Shown: piece by piece, positions 1 through 11,004 of the stretch
Layout of the letters: the number at the start of each line of letters is the position of its first letter
How positions within the stretch are numbered: position 1 is the first letter of the stretch
Assembly (NCBI RefSeq): GCF_034140825.1
Contig: NC_089041.1
Location: forward strand, 2,180,001 to 2,244,000
Direction of reading: 5' to 3'
Origin: Oryza sativa Japonica Group
Taxonomy: Eukaryota; Streptophyta; Magnoliopsida; Poales; Poaceae
Length of the DNA stretch: 64,000 bases
Program-made: the position numbers and the translations under genes
The notes under the pieces: model-generated
The model's database searches: none
The model's input: the letters and a program-made list of their open reading frames with translations, nothing else
Told to the model about the DNA's origin: nothing

Positions 1-1315
1 GTTGTTTGTTACAATAGATTTGCCAGGGTGTTGTAGGTCACATTGGTTGGCATTGATTTAGTACAAGCAAGCATATATATATGCCATGTTTGCTGGTGCC
101 CTGCAATGTGGCTAAGTTTTACTTGCACATTGTTTGGTGCCTTAGGCAAGTTATCTATGTTTCCGCCATGCATGTTATATACCCTTTTCATGATGTCATG
201 GATTTGGTTGGTCAACCTTTTTTTATCACTTATGTATTTCCTGATGTGTAGTTCATGTATTAACAGTGGTGTCAATGTTGAATGTGTGTGCTGCCAATTA
301 ATCATGGAAAATATTTTTATAAAACACACAGAATTGCTTATGTTTTGAAACGGGTTAGTAGTAATATAGCTGAATCTGGAGGAAAGATAGGTGTACGTAC
401 ACAAATTAAGGAGCCGTCCGGCCGGAGCGCACAGTGGAGGTGGACGGCAACGTACGTAGCGCAATGTGCTGCGATGTGCCCCCTCGCTCGCTCGAACCAA
501 TCAACCAATCTGATGAAATAAACTGTCATTCTGGTAACAGTAACATAACCTTTTGCATGTACAGATAGGAATTCTAAGTTTGCGTTTATATATCGCCTCC
601 GGTGAAACGTGCTCGATCAGAAAGTCTACGCCAAATTAAAGGTTTAGAAAAATTGAAACGATATGACGGAAAAGTTAAAAATTTAAAGAAAAAAATTGGA
701 ATCTAAACAGTGCCAAGGTACAGTGATTGAAAAAAAATTAAGCGACTCACGGTTAACTGCAGCAACCGGAGTCGCAGCCGAAGCCGAAGTAGCAGCAACA
801 ACTGGAGCCGGAGAAGGATGGCACACAATCGGCAGCTAGCGTTGATCGACCAAGCAGCGAAATGAATAGTGCAGCAGAACGTCGACACAAGAAATTGCAG
901 CAAATTTTATAGATGCAGAAGAAGAGAAGGGGGAAGGCAACGGTCGGTAGCAGACGTGCAGCGAAGGGCAAAGTGTCCGATTCCAACAGCACACACCACC
1001 GCGCAACTTTCACCGTTTCTCGAGAATTTACCCTTTGCTTTGATGAAGGGGCGGAGCCACGTGTAGGATAGCTTGAGCTTACACATGACAAAAAAGAAAA
1101 CAAAAACAATGATAAAACACTAAACTTTAGATAAAATTTAAACAAAATGAATATAAAACTACATGGGTGATACCTACTCTTGATACCTTCCTGCCTCCAC
1201 CTTGTTCAAGTCAGTAAGAATTTACCCTGTTTTTGTCGAAATAGTTTAGGATATGTCCTCCTCCTACGTGGCTATATCCTTATTCTGGTATTTTTCTTTT
1301 CTGGTTCCTTCTTTC
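1..1315. other. Left-edge spacer, no gene recognised
   Basis: Bases 9-500 are open on the minus strand (163 codons) and an overlapping plus-strand frame is open for 101 codons. Neither protein shows a domain I recognise, and two-strand openness suggests composition or an old element fragment. Bases 703-1145 hold another minus-strand opening rich in Leu, Ser and Cys, also unassigned. Nothing else is supported here. Confidence 0.4.
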
Positions 1316-1679
1316 AGGCCCTTTGAATCATAGGAATAAAAAAAATAGAGGAATAAGAAAAACGCAGGATTATAATAGGAATGTAAATATAAAACAAAAG
1401 ATTGCAAAACACAGGAAAAATACAGGATTGATCGTTTGATTGGGTTGTAGGAAAAACGCAGGAATTGGATGAAAGAGATAGACTCAAAGGAATTTTCCAA
1501 TAGATTGAATCTCTTGCTAAATTTCCTTCAAAACCTACATGCAATAAGTCATTCCATGAAAATTGTATAGGATTTGGAAAACTCCAATCATTTGAATTAA
1601 AGGGCGAAATAGGAAAACTTTCTATAGGATTTCAATCCTATAAAATTTCTCCATAAATCCTTTGATTCAAACGGCCCTT
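1316..1679. mobile_element. MITE-like inverted-repeat element
   Basis: The left end (GGCCCTTTGAATCATAGGA) and the reverse complement of the right end (GGGCCGTTTGAATCAAAGGA) match over about 20 bases, and the interior is AT-rich with repeated 'aggaaaaa' and 'cctataaaat' words. Length is about 360 bp with no coding capacity. I see no clear target duplication, so the exact ends are uncertain. It lies upstream of the reticulon gene. Confidence 0.6.
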
Positions 1680-2752
1680 AAGTTTAAACTGAAATCAGGT
1701 TTGAAATAAGTTCTTTAGGGTGCTTATTTGTAAAATATATTTTCAAAAGGACATAAATATAAAAAATCCAACCCTGGTTACTACTACAGCGACTTGTTAC
1801 CATACACCAGTTGTCAGTTGGATAGAACCAGTCCAGGAACGTGTGGCCCCCTAGCAGGCAAATACCGGGCCCACATCTCAGTCACAAGAAGGCACCATGG
1901 CCCACCTAATAATTCCCCTCCCCAAAAATCGGTTGCTCCTTTGCCTAATCACTCAATTCCAGTAACTTTCCTCTCATCTCTCACAGAAAAAACATTCCTC
2001 TCATCTCCAATCAGCAGCTATCTCCCTTCCTCATCACCAGCTTGCTGTGATCTTATCAGGCCTTTTTGTTGTTCTGCTGGTCTTGCTCGGTAATTTTTTG
2101 CTCCAAATCCATCTCCTTTCTCTTCTTTTCTGCTGTTACCCGCCGTATCTTTGCTTTACCTTCTTCTTTTTTTTTCTTTTTTTTTTTTGCGAATCCATCT
2201 TGCTTTAGTTTGTTGTTCTGTTCCGAGTAAAAAGAATACCCTTGATGGCCTAGTCTGACCAAAAAGGAGTGTGAAGCTCTTCGAAAGGAAAAGGTTTAGA
2301 CAATACGAGCCTCAGATGCTCGGTTGCTTAGTCGATCCGGTGGTGAATCGAACAATTTAATTCACTGATGCTGTTAATCTTTTTCTTTAAAAGAAAATTC
2401 CTTTCTGTTATTGGTGGTATTTTCTTCAACATAAACATATATCTGAAGATTCTTCAGAAATGATCTGAAGTCTGAAGATTTCAGCGTGGCGCCTTAGCTG
2501 ATTTATTGTAACTGTGATGAATATAGCAGCGTTGACTGGGTACAGTACAATTACTTGCACATCCTATTATGTAGAAACAAGAAATTTGATGAATATAACA
2601 AGGAATTCTTAATGTTTATGGCCTTAAATCAGCTTAAAACAACACTGAAGCCACGTTGTTGTTAAATGAAGGTGACTGCTACCTTAGTTCATGCGAAAAT
2701 ATTCAGTGCGACCTAACCTAATTCTACTGAAACGAATTCAGCGTGCAAAGAG
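1680..2752 (+). promoter_or_regulatory. Upstream region and probable 5' leader of the reticulon gene
   Basis: A pyrimidine-rich stretch at about 1910-2090 (many ctc/tct words) looks like a plant 5' untranslated exon. It ends at a good donor (CG|GTAATT near 2089), and a leader intron running to just before the ATG at 2753 is inferred. No convincing TATA box was found. The exact transcription start cannot be seen from the sequence. Confidence 0.35.
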
Positions 2753-3871
2753 ATGCCGGAGCACTCTGAGAATGCGGCTGCGAACATTGTGGACAGCATA
2801 GTGGACGCCATTGCCGACAATCTTCCCAAGCAGAAGTCAGTCAGATTTGAAGATGGCTCAATCTCTGATCAAGCTAAGAGACTCTTCGGTGGTCAGAAGT
2901 CTGTCCATCATGTTTTGGGTGGTGGAAAATGTACGCAAAATCTCCCTGATTGATGCTCAGATATACTTTGCAAAGAACCTATACATAATACATATACTGC
3001 AATGTTTGACATCTATGATCTATACTTGCTTGCGATCACAGCCGCCGACGTGTTGTTGTGGAGGAACAAGAAGATATCTTCAAGTGTTCTTGCAGTTGCA
3101 ACGGCTGTCTGGGTTTTCTTCGAGTGGCTCGACTACCACTTCCTGACGATTGCTTGCTTTGTTCTTGTTCTTGGCATGGTTGTCCAGTTTGCATGGTCCA
3201 CTTTTGCAGGCATGCTAAATGGGTATGAAACCTGGAAAAAATTCTCTGCATCTTGTGTTGTCAGAGAAAGCCTGTAAATAATCTCTGAACTTTCAGGTCA
3301 CCTTCGAAAGTTCCTCGCGTCGAATTGCCGGATGAGCTGTTCGCAAACATTGGTTCTGCAATTGGCACCCAAGTGAACAAGTTCTTGGGCACTCTTCAGG
3401 ATGTGTCTTGTGGAAGAGACCTGAAGAATTTTCTCCTGGTATGGAGTGCAGCAATGTTCATAGTCATTTCATCTGTTTGTCACCAATGTGCACAATGTTG
3501 TAACATCAGATCAAGCTTTGTTTCAGGTGATTGCCGGGTTCTTCGCGGCCGCTATCATTGGGAGCTGGTGCAATCTCCTCACTGTCATTTACATTGGTAC
3601 TGAAAAATCTATTCTGCATTTTCTCTGTCAATTGTCACTGTGGGTCTGTGAAGATTGAGCAAGATTTGATTCTTAAAACTTTGAATTAATTTTCTGTTCA
3701 GGATTTGTGTGTGCTCACACTCTCCCGGTGCTGTATGAGAAGAACCAAGAAAAAGTGGACGAGTTCCTGTACAACACACTTGGCCTGCTTCAGAATCAGT
3801 ATCAGAAACTTGACAAGGGTGTCCTGGGCAAGGTGCCCAAAGGGATCATCAAGCTTAAGAAGAGCGATTAG
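2753..3871 (+). CDS. Reticulon-like protein (RTNLB family), ER membrane
   Basis: Five exons read cleanly: 2753-2930, 3042-3222, 3297-3438, 3527-3596 and 3702-3871, all with GT-AG borders and compatible phases, giving 246 residues. The N-terminal 58 residues are hydrophilic and end in VHHVLGGGK. The reticulon homology domain then starts with SADVLLWRNKKIS and carries two long hydrophobic segments: one in exon 2 (AVWVFFEWLDYHFLTIACF region) and one spanning exons 4-5 (VIAGFFAAAIIGSW). The C-terminus ends IIKLKKSD, a lysine-rich tail near the usual ER-retrieval position. Reticulons insert as wedge hairpins that curve and tubulate the ER; length and order are normal for the plant family. The start was chosen because it is the first ATG after the leader and gives the expected N-terminus. 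Which family member this is cannot be told here. Confidence 0.9.
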
Positions 3872-4146
3872 TTTCACTAGCTGCTGCTGCTGCTAATGCT
3901 GCGTACAGTCAATCAGAATACTGCGTAATTTGGACAGATGTTAGCTTCCCCTGAACAGTTAATTGTGTACAGTATTGGAAAACACCGTGTCAGTGATGCT
4001 AGTGGTATACTCCTATATTGTAGGCCAAATTCATCAGTGGCAGATTGTTTCAGCTAGTCTCATGTGTTTTGCCCATGAGAGAAATTGGGAAAAAAAATAA
4101 AAGGTGATTTGTGATTCTTTTGTTGTTTCTGATATGCAAGAACAAA

Positions 4147-4400
4147 GGGCTGGTTTGGTTTTGTGGCATAACTTGAGCTTACCAATTTTTGTCAATCCTA
4201 AATTTTGGCAAGTTTTAGCATGACTAATCTTGACAAGGAAAAGTTGTGTTTGGATTGAAGTCAAAATAGCCTAAGTTAACTATTGAAATGGCCTATTTTT
4301 CTAGGCTAAGCAAAAATTTAACTTCAAACCAAATAGAAAACACTATTGAAATTGCCAAATATTAGTAAAGGCTAATTCAGGCCACAAACCAAACCAGCCC
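4147..4400. mobile_element. MITE with 20-bp terminal inverted repeats
   Basis: The left end GGGCTGGTTTGGTTTTGTGG and the right end GCCACAAACCAAACCAGCCC are near-perfect inverted repeats bounding 254 bp of AT-rich, non-coding DNA. Flanks share AAA on both sides, compatible with a short target duplication. It sits 3' of the reticulon gene. The family type (PIF/Harbinger or other) is not settled. Confidence 0.75.
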
Positions 4401-5646
4401 AAAGTGTAGAAGGTGGATTTTGGTGACTTGAAGTTGTTTCCACAGGCCGCTATTCAGCATGGGCCTCCACTCCCGGATACCTGGGCTGAGGCCCGTAGTG
4501 GCGAAAACCAAATGGGCCATGGTCCATGAATTTTCTGTGGGCTGGGCCTCCAGGCCCATTAGAAGGTGTAACAGCTTCGTTCCACCATGGCGCGCATCGG
4601 CGCATGCAGGAGGCGGGAGGGAACGTGCATGGCGGTGTCCCTCCACGTGGATGCACCGTGCGCGGCGGCCGCCCGCCACGTGGGCCGGTGGGCCGGCTCG
4701 CCACGTCGGACGCCACCCACCGTAGCGACGATCTCCTGCTCCATGCATATACCGGACGTGATGATCAACTCGATCAGTTGGACTAATTATCTACGTCAAA
4801 GGCAGTCAAAGCCTGAAAATATTCATGAGGCAGCATTATTTAATATATATTTTGTTACTAATTTTACTTTGGGTGGGTGTTTCGTTTTAGGCCACCATTT
4901 AACCATTGTTTTTACTTTAAATCGGGTAATTTTATTTTCTTTAACACTTTGGGTCACCCTCAACTCCTTAATTTATCAATCTAAATTCAACTTGCCATGT
5001 GTAAAAAAAGATCTACAAACAGTTGAGGAAGTTTTATTGACGAGTATAAGCTGTTGTACCATTCATATGCTTGAGAAGAGAGTTGAGTTAGTCCAAAGGC
5101 TAGATTACCCGATCCAAAGTGAAAACTTGATTAAATAGTGATCCAAAGTAAAACACCGGCAATAAAAGATGATCCAAAGTGAACTTTACTGTGGTGTATA
5201 ATATGATTCGACAAAATGAAGTCACCATGCAATTATCTAAAAGAGAACACTTGCATGTCGTGAACATTCAAAGGCACATGTGCTATATATATGCTTGCGA
5301 CAACTATATAATTAACTATGTGCATATATCTTACTATATTATATATCTATACATGCTTAGACTTGCACAGACAATCCAAAGCCATGAAGCCACGTCAGAG
5401 TTGGACGACACGTGCATCGATCCATGTCGTCAAGAAGAAAAAAACGAAAGGGAGCTGCTGGGTATCAATCAAAAAAGAAAAAATCAATGTGCTTTGATAG
5501 CTTTTAGCTTTGCAGACACTGTACGAAAATTCCGTAGAAAAATTCGATCACTTTGTTATCGATTCGATCGATCGATCCGTCGGATCTTTAAATTTCCAAC
5601 CGCACGATGACGATGGAGAACTGGAGATGATTAGGTCTCCTTTATA
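4401..5646. other. Spacer with a GC-rich, G-box-bearing island
   Basis: Bases about 4440-4780 are clearly GC-richer than their surroundings and contain two CACGTG-type G-boxes (CCACGTGG near 4644, GCCACGTGGG near 4675) and several TGGGCC/GGCCCA words typical of plant proximal promoters. No gene with a recognisable protein follows; the 183-codon frame across 4587-5138 runs from the island into AT-rich DNA and is not convincing. The island may be a displaced promoter or gene fragment. The remainder is AT-rich and holds nothing I can name. Confidence 0.35.
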
Positions 5647-5896
5647 CTCCATTTGTTTAATACTATAATTCATTATAACTTTTTTCTTGTTATACTTTTT
5701 TTTAATTTGATTAAATTTGTAAAAACTAGCAACATTTATAACACTAAATTAGTTTCATTACACTGAATATATTTCGATAATATGTATGTTTTTTGTTAGC
5801 TAAAAATGTTACTTTATTTTTTATAAATTTGGTCAAATCTAGAAAGGTTTTGCTAGGAAAAAAGTCAAAACAATCTATAATATGAAATAGAGGTAG
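5647..5896. mobile_element. Diverged Stowaway-like MITE
   Basis: The element is flanked by TA on both sides. Its left end (CTCCATTTGTTTAATA) and the reverse complement of its right end (CTACCTCTATTTCATA) are degenerate inverted repeats, extending inward to matching 'gacttttttc' and 'aaatttgtaaaaa' blocks. It is non-coding and AT-rich, about 250 bp long. The low similarity of its ends suggests an older copy than others in this window. Confidence 0.5.
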
Positions 5897-6478
5897 TATT
5901 GACTTTTACATGATATATAATTAATTTTCTCTTGTAAGAATGCCATTTAGGGTTTGTTGTTGGCGCCATTGCTTTTGGGAACCTTTGGGAGTTTATTAGT
6001 GGTTTTTTCCCACCCTCCCCGGCGTTAGGAGGTTTACTTCTTATTAGCTAACTTTTTGTTTATTTTCTTGTGTTTTGATTTTTTTTTCTTGTCCCCGGTA
6101 ACGGCTTTCTGTTTGTTGTGTTGTGTAACTAAACATTTTCTTTTTTTCTAATATATCGACGTGTAATTGTTTTGTACATTCGCCGAAAAAAAACATACGT
6201 GAGAATGTTCACTGAAAAGAAAAACAGATCATGTACGTATTGCAAGTACCGGTTTTTCTCCTCTAGGAACATTCTCGTCCTCTCACTCCCTTTTAACGTG
6301 GCATACACGAATGCCTCTCAAAAATAAATCAAAACCAACGATTTATTTTCATAAAAGAAACTAAATTAAAAAATCGATCGCAGGGCTCCATTACTTTTCT
6401 CGATCGTCAGGCATTCGTGTATACGCCGTCAATTAATAGATCTCCATATATCTTCAAGAAACAATGCCTATAAATAAC

Positions 6479-6485
6479 TAGTTCT
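6479..6485 (+). promoter_or_regulatory. TATA box of the 43-codon ORF
   Basis: TATAAAT lies 103 bases before the ATG at 6588, a normal distance for a plant gene with a short leader. The intervening leader is unstructured and contains no upstream ATG in the same frame. Confidence 0.45.
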
Positions 6486-6587
6486 ACATACCACAGCTCA
6501 CTCAACTCGATCGACCATATACATATAGAAACACTTTCTTCTTCGTCTTCCTCGATAGCCAAAATACACTGTGCTTGGAGATCATCA

Positions 6588-6719
6588 ATGGCGATAGCGA
6601 AGAGCGAGTGTGAGCGCCTTGCATGGGCATTGCTACTGGAGAGCAACCTCCTCGTCGGCAACCGTCGCAGCAACGGCGACGACGACGACGACGACGTCGA
6701 TGTGGCTCCAGCTGCCTGA
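6588..6719 (+). CDS. Possible small protein, 43 aa, unrecognised
   Basis: A short ORF starts MAIAKSECERLAW, continues with a leucine-rich stretch (ALLLESNLLVGNRR), then a run of six aspartates and ends VDVAPAA. The codons are GC-rich although the surroundings are AT-rich, the start context (ATCATCAATGGCG) is good, and a TATA box lies about 100 bases upstream. There is no signal peptide cleavage site or known domain. The basic middle followed by an acidic run could suit a small peptide regulator, but no function can be given. It could be a chance ORF; the coding-like composition and promoter are the only support. The next annotated gene starts about 1.5 kb downstream. Confidence 0.4.
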   Translation: MAIAKSECERLAWALLLESNLLVGNRRSNGDDDDDDVDVAPAA

Positions 6720-8040
6720 TTTAATTACGGATATAATATGATTATTACTACTGATCATCTAGACTATATTATGATGAGTATAACGATCTCTACGTTAATA
6801 AGTTCTGCATGGTCTAAGAGTACTCATCTACATGCAAATATGCAGCACTTTCAATTAGTCCTGTAATAGGTGATCACTGTGGTGAGTGTGCAGACTGCAG
6901 AGGTTTTGCTGTGTACTAGCTAGTTAGCTACTCGTACTAATTATTCGATGCATGCCTTTATCTATTAATTACTCCTACTTACTTATGTGATATATATAGT
7001 TGGCAATAAAGAGGCATGGTATATATGAATATATCTGGAGTGCTATATATATAATGGGAAACTTATGTATATATGCGCAATAACTCTAATGTAACACGAC
7101 GTGTAAACATATGGTTTGTCAGGTATGTTAACTATATATATATATAGAGAGAGAGAGAAATAATAATTTAGACAAAATTTCATGCTCAACTACTGTACTA
7201 GCTAGCTAGTGGAGTATTATATTATACCTCTTGTGTATTAATTAAACATTAGTGTTTCTGTTCCGTGGACCATATATGGTAGTGATGGATTTTGGGGGTT
7301 TCAGTTTGTTTTCTTCCAATAGCCTTCGGAAAACCATATCCGAGCACTTTCATGGTAGATGACCTGAGTAAAATATATGTACTTTCTTTTGCCGAATTAC
7401 CCTCAATTATAAGTTTGGAACACATTTTTTTCTCCCAACAATAGCCTTTGGAAGACAGTATATTTCCACTTGATGTACATGACTAGAAAATTTAAAGTGC
7501 ATGCATGAGATGAGAGGCCTTTGATTGTTCAGTCATATTATTTCATTTCGCAACTGATGAGACGATATGATATTGACACATGATATGTAATTATATATAG
7601 AGCTATATCTAATAGAAAATTCATTCTTAAATCGAAGTTCCTGTTCCTGTATCAACGGTTTGCTGGTTTGCAAAGATGGTATATCAACATGATTATATAG
7701 CTATATGTTATCTAATTAATGCTACTTTTAACATATACAAGTTAATAAGTTATTTGTGCCATAAAATCACACATAGAAAGCTAGAATGCCTCACTACAAG
7801 TATAATATTGATCTTAAGAAAATATATATTAGGAGCCTTTATGCTAGACACGGTTGTACCTAATAAGAGAAAACTTGTCCAGCCAAGCTAAATTGTCAAA
7901 TAGGTCGAATATTTTGCATCCTGCATGAAGAAAGCTGCAGAATGGCTTTTCAGCTACAAGAAGGTGAGCTAACCAACTCCTTTGAAATTAATAACAAATT
8001 AAAACCAGAGCCAGCTGACTGCTAATACCCTTGCTTTGGC
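6720..8040. other. AT-rich spacer upstream of the proline-rich array
   Basis: No gene is seen. Bases 7135-7160 carry a short (TA)n/(GA)n microsatellite. From about 7870 the sequence becomes similar to the upstream regions of the second and third proline-rich genes (shared words: ATATTTTGCATC, CTGCAGAATGGCTTT, AAGGTGAGCTAACCAACTC), marking the left limit of the duplicated unit. Confidence 0.5.
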
Positions 8041-8104
8041 CAACAACCAATGTCAAGTTTGTCAACTAGTAATCAACTAATCTTGATCAGATCCTCCTAT
8101 AAAT
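8041..8104 (+). promoter_or_regulatory. Shared upstream block and TATA box, proline-rich gene 1
   Basis: The 17-base block CAACAACCAATGTCAAG (8041-8057) is followed 41 bases later by TATAAAT (8098-8104); the ATG is at 8201. The same block and spacing recur before genes 2 to 4, and the block contains a CCAAT core. Conservation across all copies suggests a cis-element; its factor is unknown. Confidence 0.6.
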
Positions 8105-8200
8105 TGACGAGAAACATGCAGTATTCAAATCATCAAGCAGCTCCTGGTTTTGCAGCTCTAGCTATTGCCTAGCAAGCTACTAGCCACTGCTAATCTTGCC

Positions 8201-8710
8201 ATGGCTTCCAATTCGGTTCTCTTCGCCACGGTACTCGCCATGGCCGTCGTGCTCACCGGCAGCAGCAGCTGCCAAGCGGCTCGCCTCCTCGCCGACGCAA
8301 CACCGCCTGCCGTGCCGGCGGTCACCTTGCCACCGATGCCAGCCATTCCTGCCATCCCGGCGGCGACACTGCCGCCGATTCCGGCGGTGCCAACCGTGCC
8401 GAACGCCGCGTTGCCGCCCATGCCGGCCGTGCCCAAGGTGGCACTGCCGCCGATGCCCGCGGTGCCGGCTGTGCCCACCGTCCCCGCGGTGGCGCTGCCG
8501 CCGATGCCCGCGGTGCCCGCTGTGCCGACGGCGACGTTGCCGCCGATGCCGGCCGTGCCCGCCGTGCCGAACGCCGTGCTACCGCCCATTCCGGCCGTGC
8601 CGAAGGTGACGCTGCCGCCGATGCCGTCGATTCCGGCGGTGCCCAAGGTGACGCTGCCGCCGATGCCATCCGTGCCGATGCCGTTCTTGGCACCTCCTCC
8701 TTCGGCATAA
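8201..8710 (+). CDS. Secreted proline-rich repeat protein, copy 1
   Basis: This is an intronless gene of 169 codons. Residues 1-26 form a signal peptide (MASNSVLFATVLAMAVVLTG, ending SSSCQA), with cleavage expected before ARLLAD. The mature part is almost wholly built of degenerate repeats of the type PAVPxVxLPPMPA, about 11-13 residues per unit, ending VPMPFLAPPPSA. Pro, Val, Ala, Met and Leu dominate; there are no Tyr residues and little Lys, unlike classical extensin or PRP cross-linking proteins. Cell-wall or apoplastic location is inferred. The ATG at 8201 was chosen because it begins the signal peptide shared by copies 2-4 and lies 97 bases after the TATA box. It is the first of four tandem paralogues. 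Rice has other repetitive proline-rich proteins; whether this is that family was not tested. Confidence 0.85.
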   Translation: MASNSVLFATVLAMAVVLTGSSSCQAARLLADATPPAVPAVTLPPMPAIPAIPAATLPPIPAVPTVPNAALPPMPAVPKVALPPMPAVPAVPTVPAVALPPMPAVPAVPTATLPPMPAVPAVPNAVLPPIPAVPKVTLPPMPSIPAVPKVTLPPMPSVPMPFLAPPPSA

Positions 8711-10163
8711 TTAAGGACGCTGCCAGTGCTTGTATATTTAGTGGGTCATTTGATTTGATTAATCTTTTGGTTATGTATTAATTTCCCCTGCTTGATTTGT
8801 TTTCTGTGTGTAAATGCATGTTGTATACTTGTATGCGAGTTAATTTTTTTTGTAATTTGTTCAAGCTGTACATGGAGTGCGCGGCTATAAGTATTTGTAT
8901 ATGGCATTTGTTTATATAAGTTCATTTTGGTTGGTTTAACTTCTGTTCATATTTCATAATGGTTGTATTTTGTTGCATATATATGTCTTTTGGTAACTTG
9001 GATCATTAATTGTATCAACCGAGATGTGTGGGCCGGTATTCTAAGACGAAGTACAATAAAAATGGTTCAACACAATAAAGATGACTCAACAGGCTGTATA
9101 TAGAAAACTACATATATAAGTAAAATCCTACATAGATTTGTACTATCTATAAAAAAAGACGGGAATATACAATATATTTTGTGGGTTTTCATTGGTCCGA
9201 AGATAAATATATAAATAGTGGTGGACTAATGGAATAATTACTATTGTCATAGACACATGTGGACCCATATGTCATAGACAGCGAGTGACAAATCATTAAT
9301 TGCCACATCTTAAAAGTGGCAAATAGTTAAATGTCCCGCGATCCGAATCCCCGGTCCCCACAGTACTCCCGCCCGGCGTTCTCCTCCGCCTCGCCTCCAC
9401 ACAAGCCCAACCATGAGCAAGACCGGCCCCCGAAGCTTGGTGTGGTTCCGATCCTACCCAAGCCCTCTCTAAGCTCTAGCCTCCCTCATGTGCTTCCTAC
9501 TTTCCTACTCGATCTTGGCTAGGATCGGCAAGCAGGTTTCTCCCCAAATAACCCATCCAATTTATCGCCCATTTCAGTTCGTTCTCACGACCGGCAGTAG
9601 CGGTTTCATCAGTGCGGAGCAAGATAGGAGAGGAGGATCTAGCATATCGTGAATGGCAGCTCCCCTCTCCCACAGTCGGATCTAGCCATGCAGAGGGGCA
9701 GACATTGAGGGATTGATGCAGACATGTTCGTGCCAAGAGCCTACAAGTCGAGGCATGAGAAGAAAGGCTGAGCCACTGGCATGGATGGCCAAGGATCTCA
9801 CCTTCTTTGCGCTTTTTGTTCCCGGCTACAATGTCTCGTGCTTACCAAGCTAGTTTTTACTCTAAAATTAGCCACAACGTGGAGCTACCGCAGGAGATCG
9901 GATCATATTTGCCTTCTTGGTGGTTGTTCAAGACTTCTAGCTGGATGATGAAGGGACAAGGATTTTTACACCTAGGTGTCATGGCACCCATCATTTGTAT
10001 ATGACTCAAATGGTTATAGAAAAAATTAAAAAGATTTAGTAACATCGACTGCGATGATATAAGTCTATATGCAAACATGCAAGACTAAATTTCATCAACA
10101 AGTAGAGAAATAAAAATAATAAAATCAGACAGTGAATAGGATCCGTATAGCGCAAATAAAATT
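8711..10163. other. 3' flank of copy 1 and a GC-rich patch
   Basis: Bases 8711-9320 are the 3' flank, similar to the flank of copy 2, including a shared 'acaataaaaatgg...attttgtgggtttt' segment at about 9050-9210. Bases about 9330-9790 are GC-richer and open for 64 codons (MSRDPNPRSPQYS...), with no recognised domain; this looks like inserted DNA. No gene is supported. Confidence 0.4.
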
Positions 10164-10322
10164 TAGAGCAATTTTACGGTCCTTAAGGAGGTACCATGAA
10201 GTATCATTTTTTTCTATTGTAAATTTGGTACCTCATGGTACCTAGGTAATGTGAGGTACCAAAATTTACACTAAGATTTTGGTACCTCATGGTACCTCCT
10301 CAAGGACCATAGAATTACTCTA
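10164..10322. mobile_element. Hairpin-forming MITE, 159 bp
   Basis: The ends are inverted repeats of about 38 bases (left TAGAGCAATTTTACGGTCC, right GGACCATAGAATTACTCTA) and the interior holds further palindromic GGTACCTCATGGTACC words, so most of the element can fold on itself. A 5-bp direct repeat AAATT flanks it (10159-10163 and 10323-10327). It has no coding capacity. It lies between proline-rich copies 1 and 2 and was not seen at the matching place near the other copies. Confidence 0.7.
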
Positions 10323-10856
10323 AAATTATCATTTTTGTTTCTTCATATATAGATCTAATTTAGACTTGCATGTTTTTATAGTGTCTGATATATATTATTA
10401 TAGTCTATCTTATCAAATTTTGTGATCAAGTGTTTATTTGAAAAAAAAAATGAAGTCATTTTGATGGTTCTTAGTTCAAATCCTTCAAGAATATCTAAGT
10501 AGCTATAGTCCCTATAGATCGAGTGTTTATTTGAAAAAAAAAGGACAATAATGCTTCAGAAGGTAAACTGTTTGAAAAATATAAAAGTACATGAAGTCAT
10601 TTTTTGAAAAGATAGAGATTTGACATGGGGTCGAAATTTGTTAAAAGAAATTAGTTATAAGACGAACTGGACATGACTTTTTTTTAGAAAAAAAATATAT
10701 ATGGAGAAAACCTGGCCAACCAAGTTATATATATTGTCAAACATAGGTTCAATATTTTGCATCATGCAGAGAATGGCTTTCAGCTGCAAAAGAAGGTAAG
10801 CTAACCAACTCGTTGAAACAAATTAACCAGCTAGCATCTGATACCCTTGTTTTGGC

Positions 10857-10918
10857 CAACAACCAATGTCAAGTTGTCACCTAATCAATCAATCTCTATG
10901 ATCAGCTCCTCTATAAAT
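10857..10918 (+). promoter_or_regulatory. Shared upstream block and TATA box, proline-rich gene 2
   Basis: CAACAACCAATGTCAAG at 10857-10873 is identical to the block of gene 1, and TATAAAT follows at 10912-10918, 39 bases downstream of the block. The ATG is at 11005, 87 bases after the TATA box. Confidence 0.6.
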
Positions 10919-11004
10919 TGCTGCGAAAGATGCACATCTTTGCATCACCAATTGAGCAGCTCTCGTTTTGCAGTTCTAGCTAGCTAGCCACTGATCTCTC
11001 AGCC

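Noticed and set aside
9-500. 163-codon minus-strand frame at the left edge
   Set aside because: It overlaps an open frame on the other strand, shows no domain and has AT-rich, non-coding-like composition; possible old element fragment only.
753-1145. 130-codon minus-strand frame with a Leu/Ser/Phe-rich start resembling a signal peptide
   Set aside because: The rest is low-complexity with Cys/Gly runs; no promoter, no recognised family, and AT-rich surroundings.
4587-5138. 183-codon frame starting in the GC-rich island
   Set aside because: It crosses sharply from GC-rich to AT-rich DNA and changes character there; no domain; likely chance.
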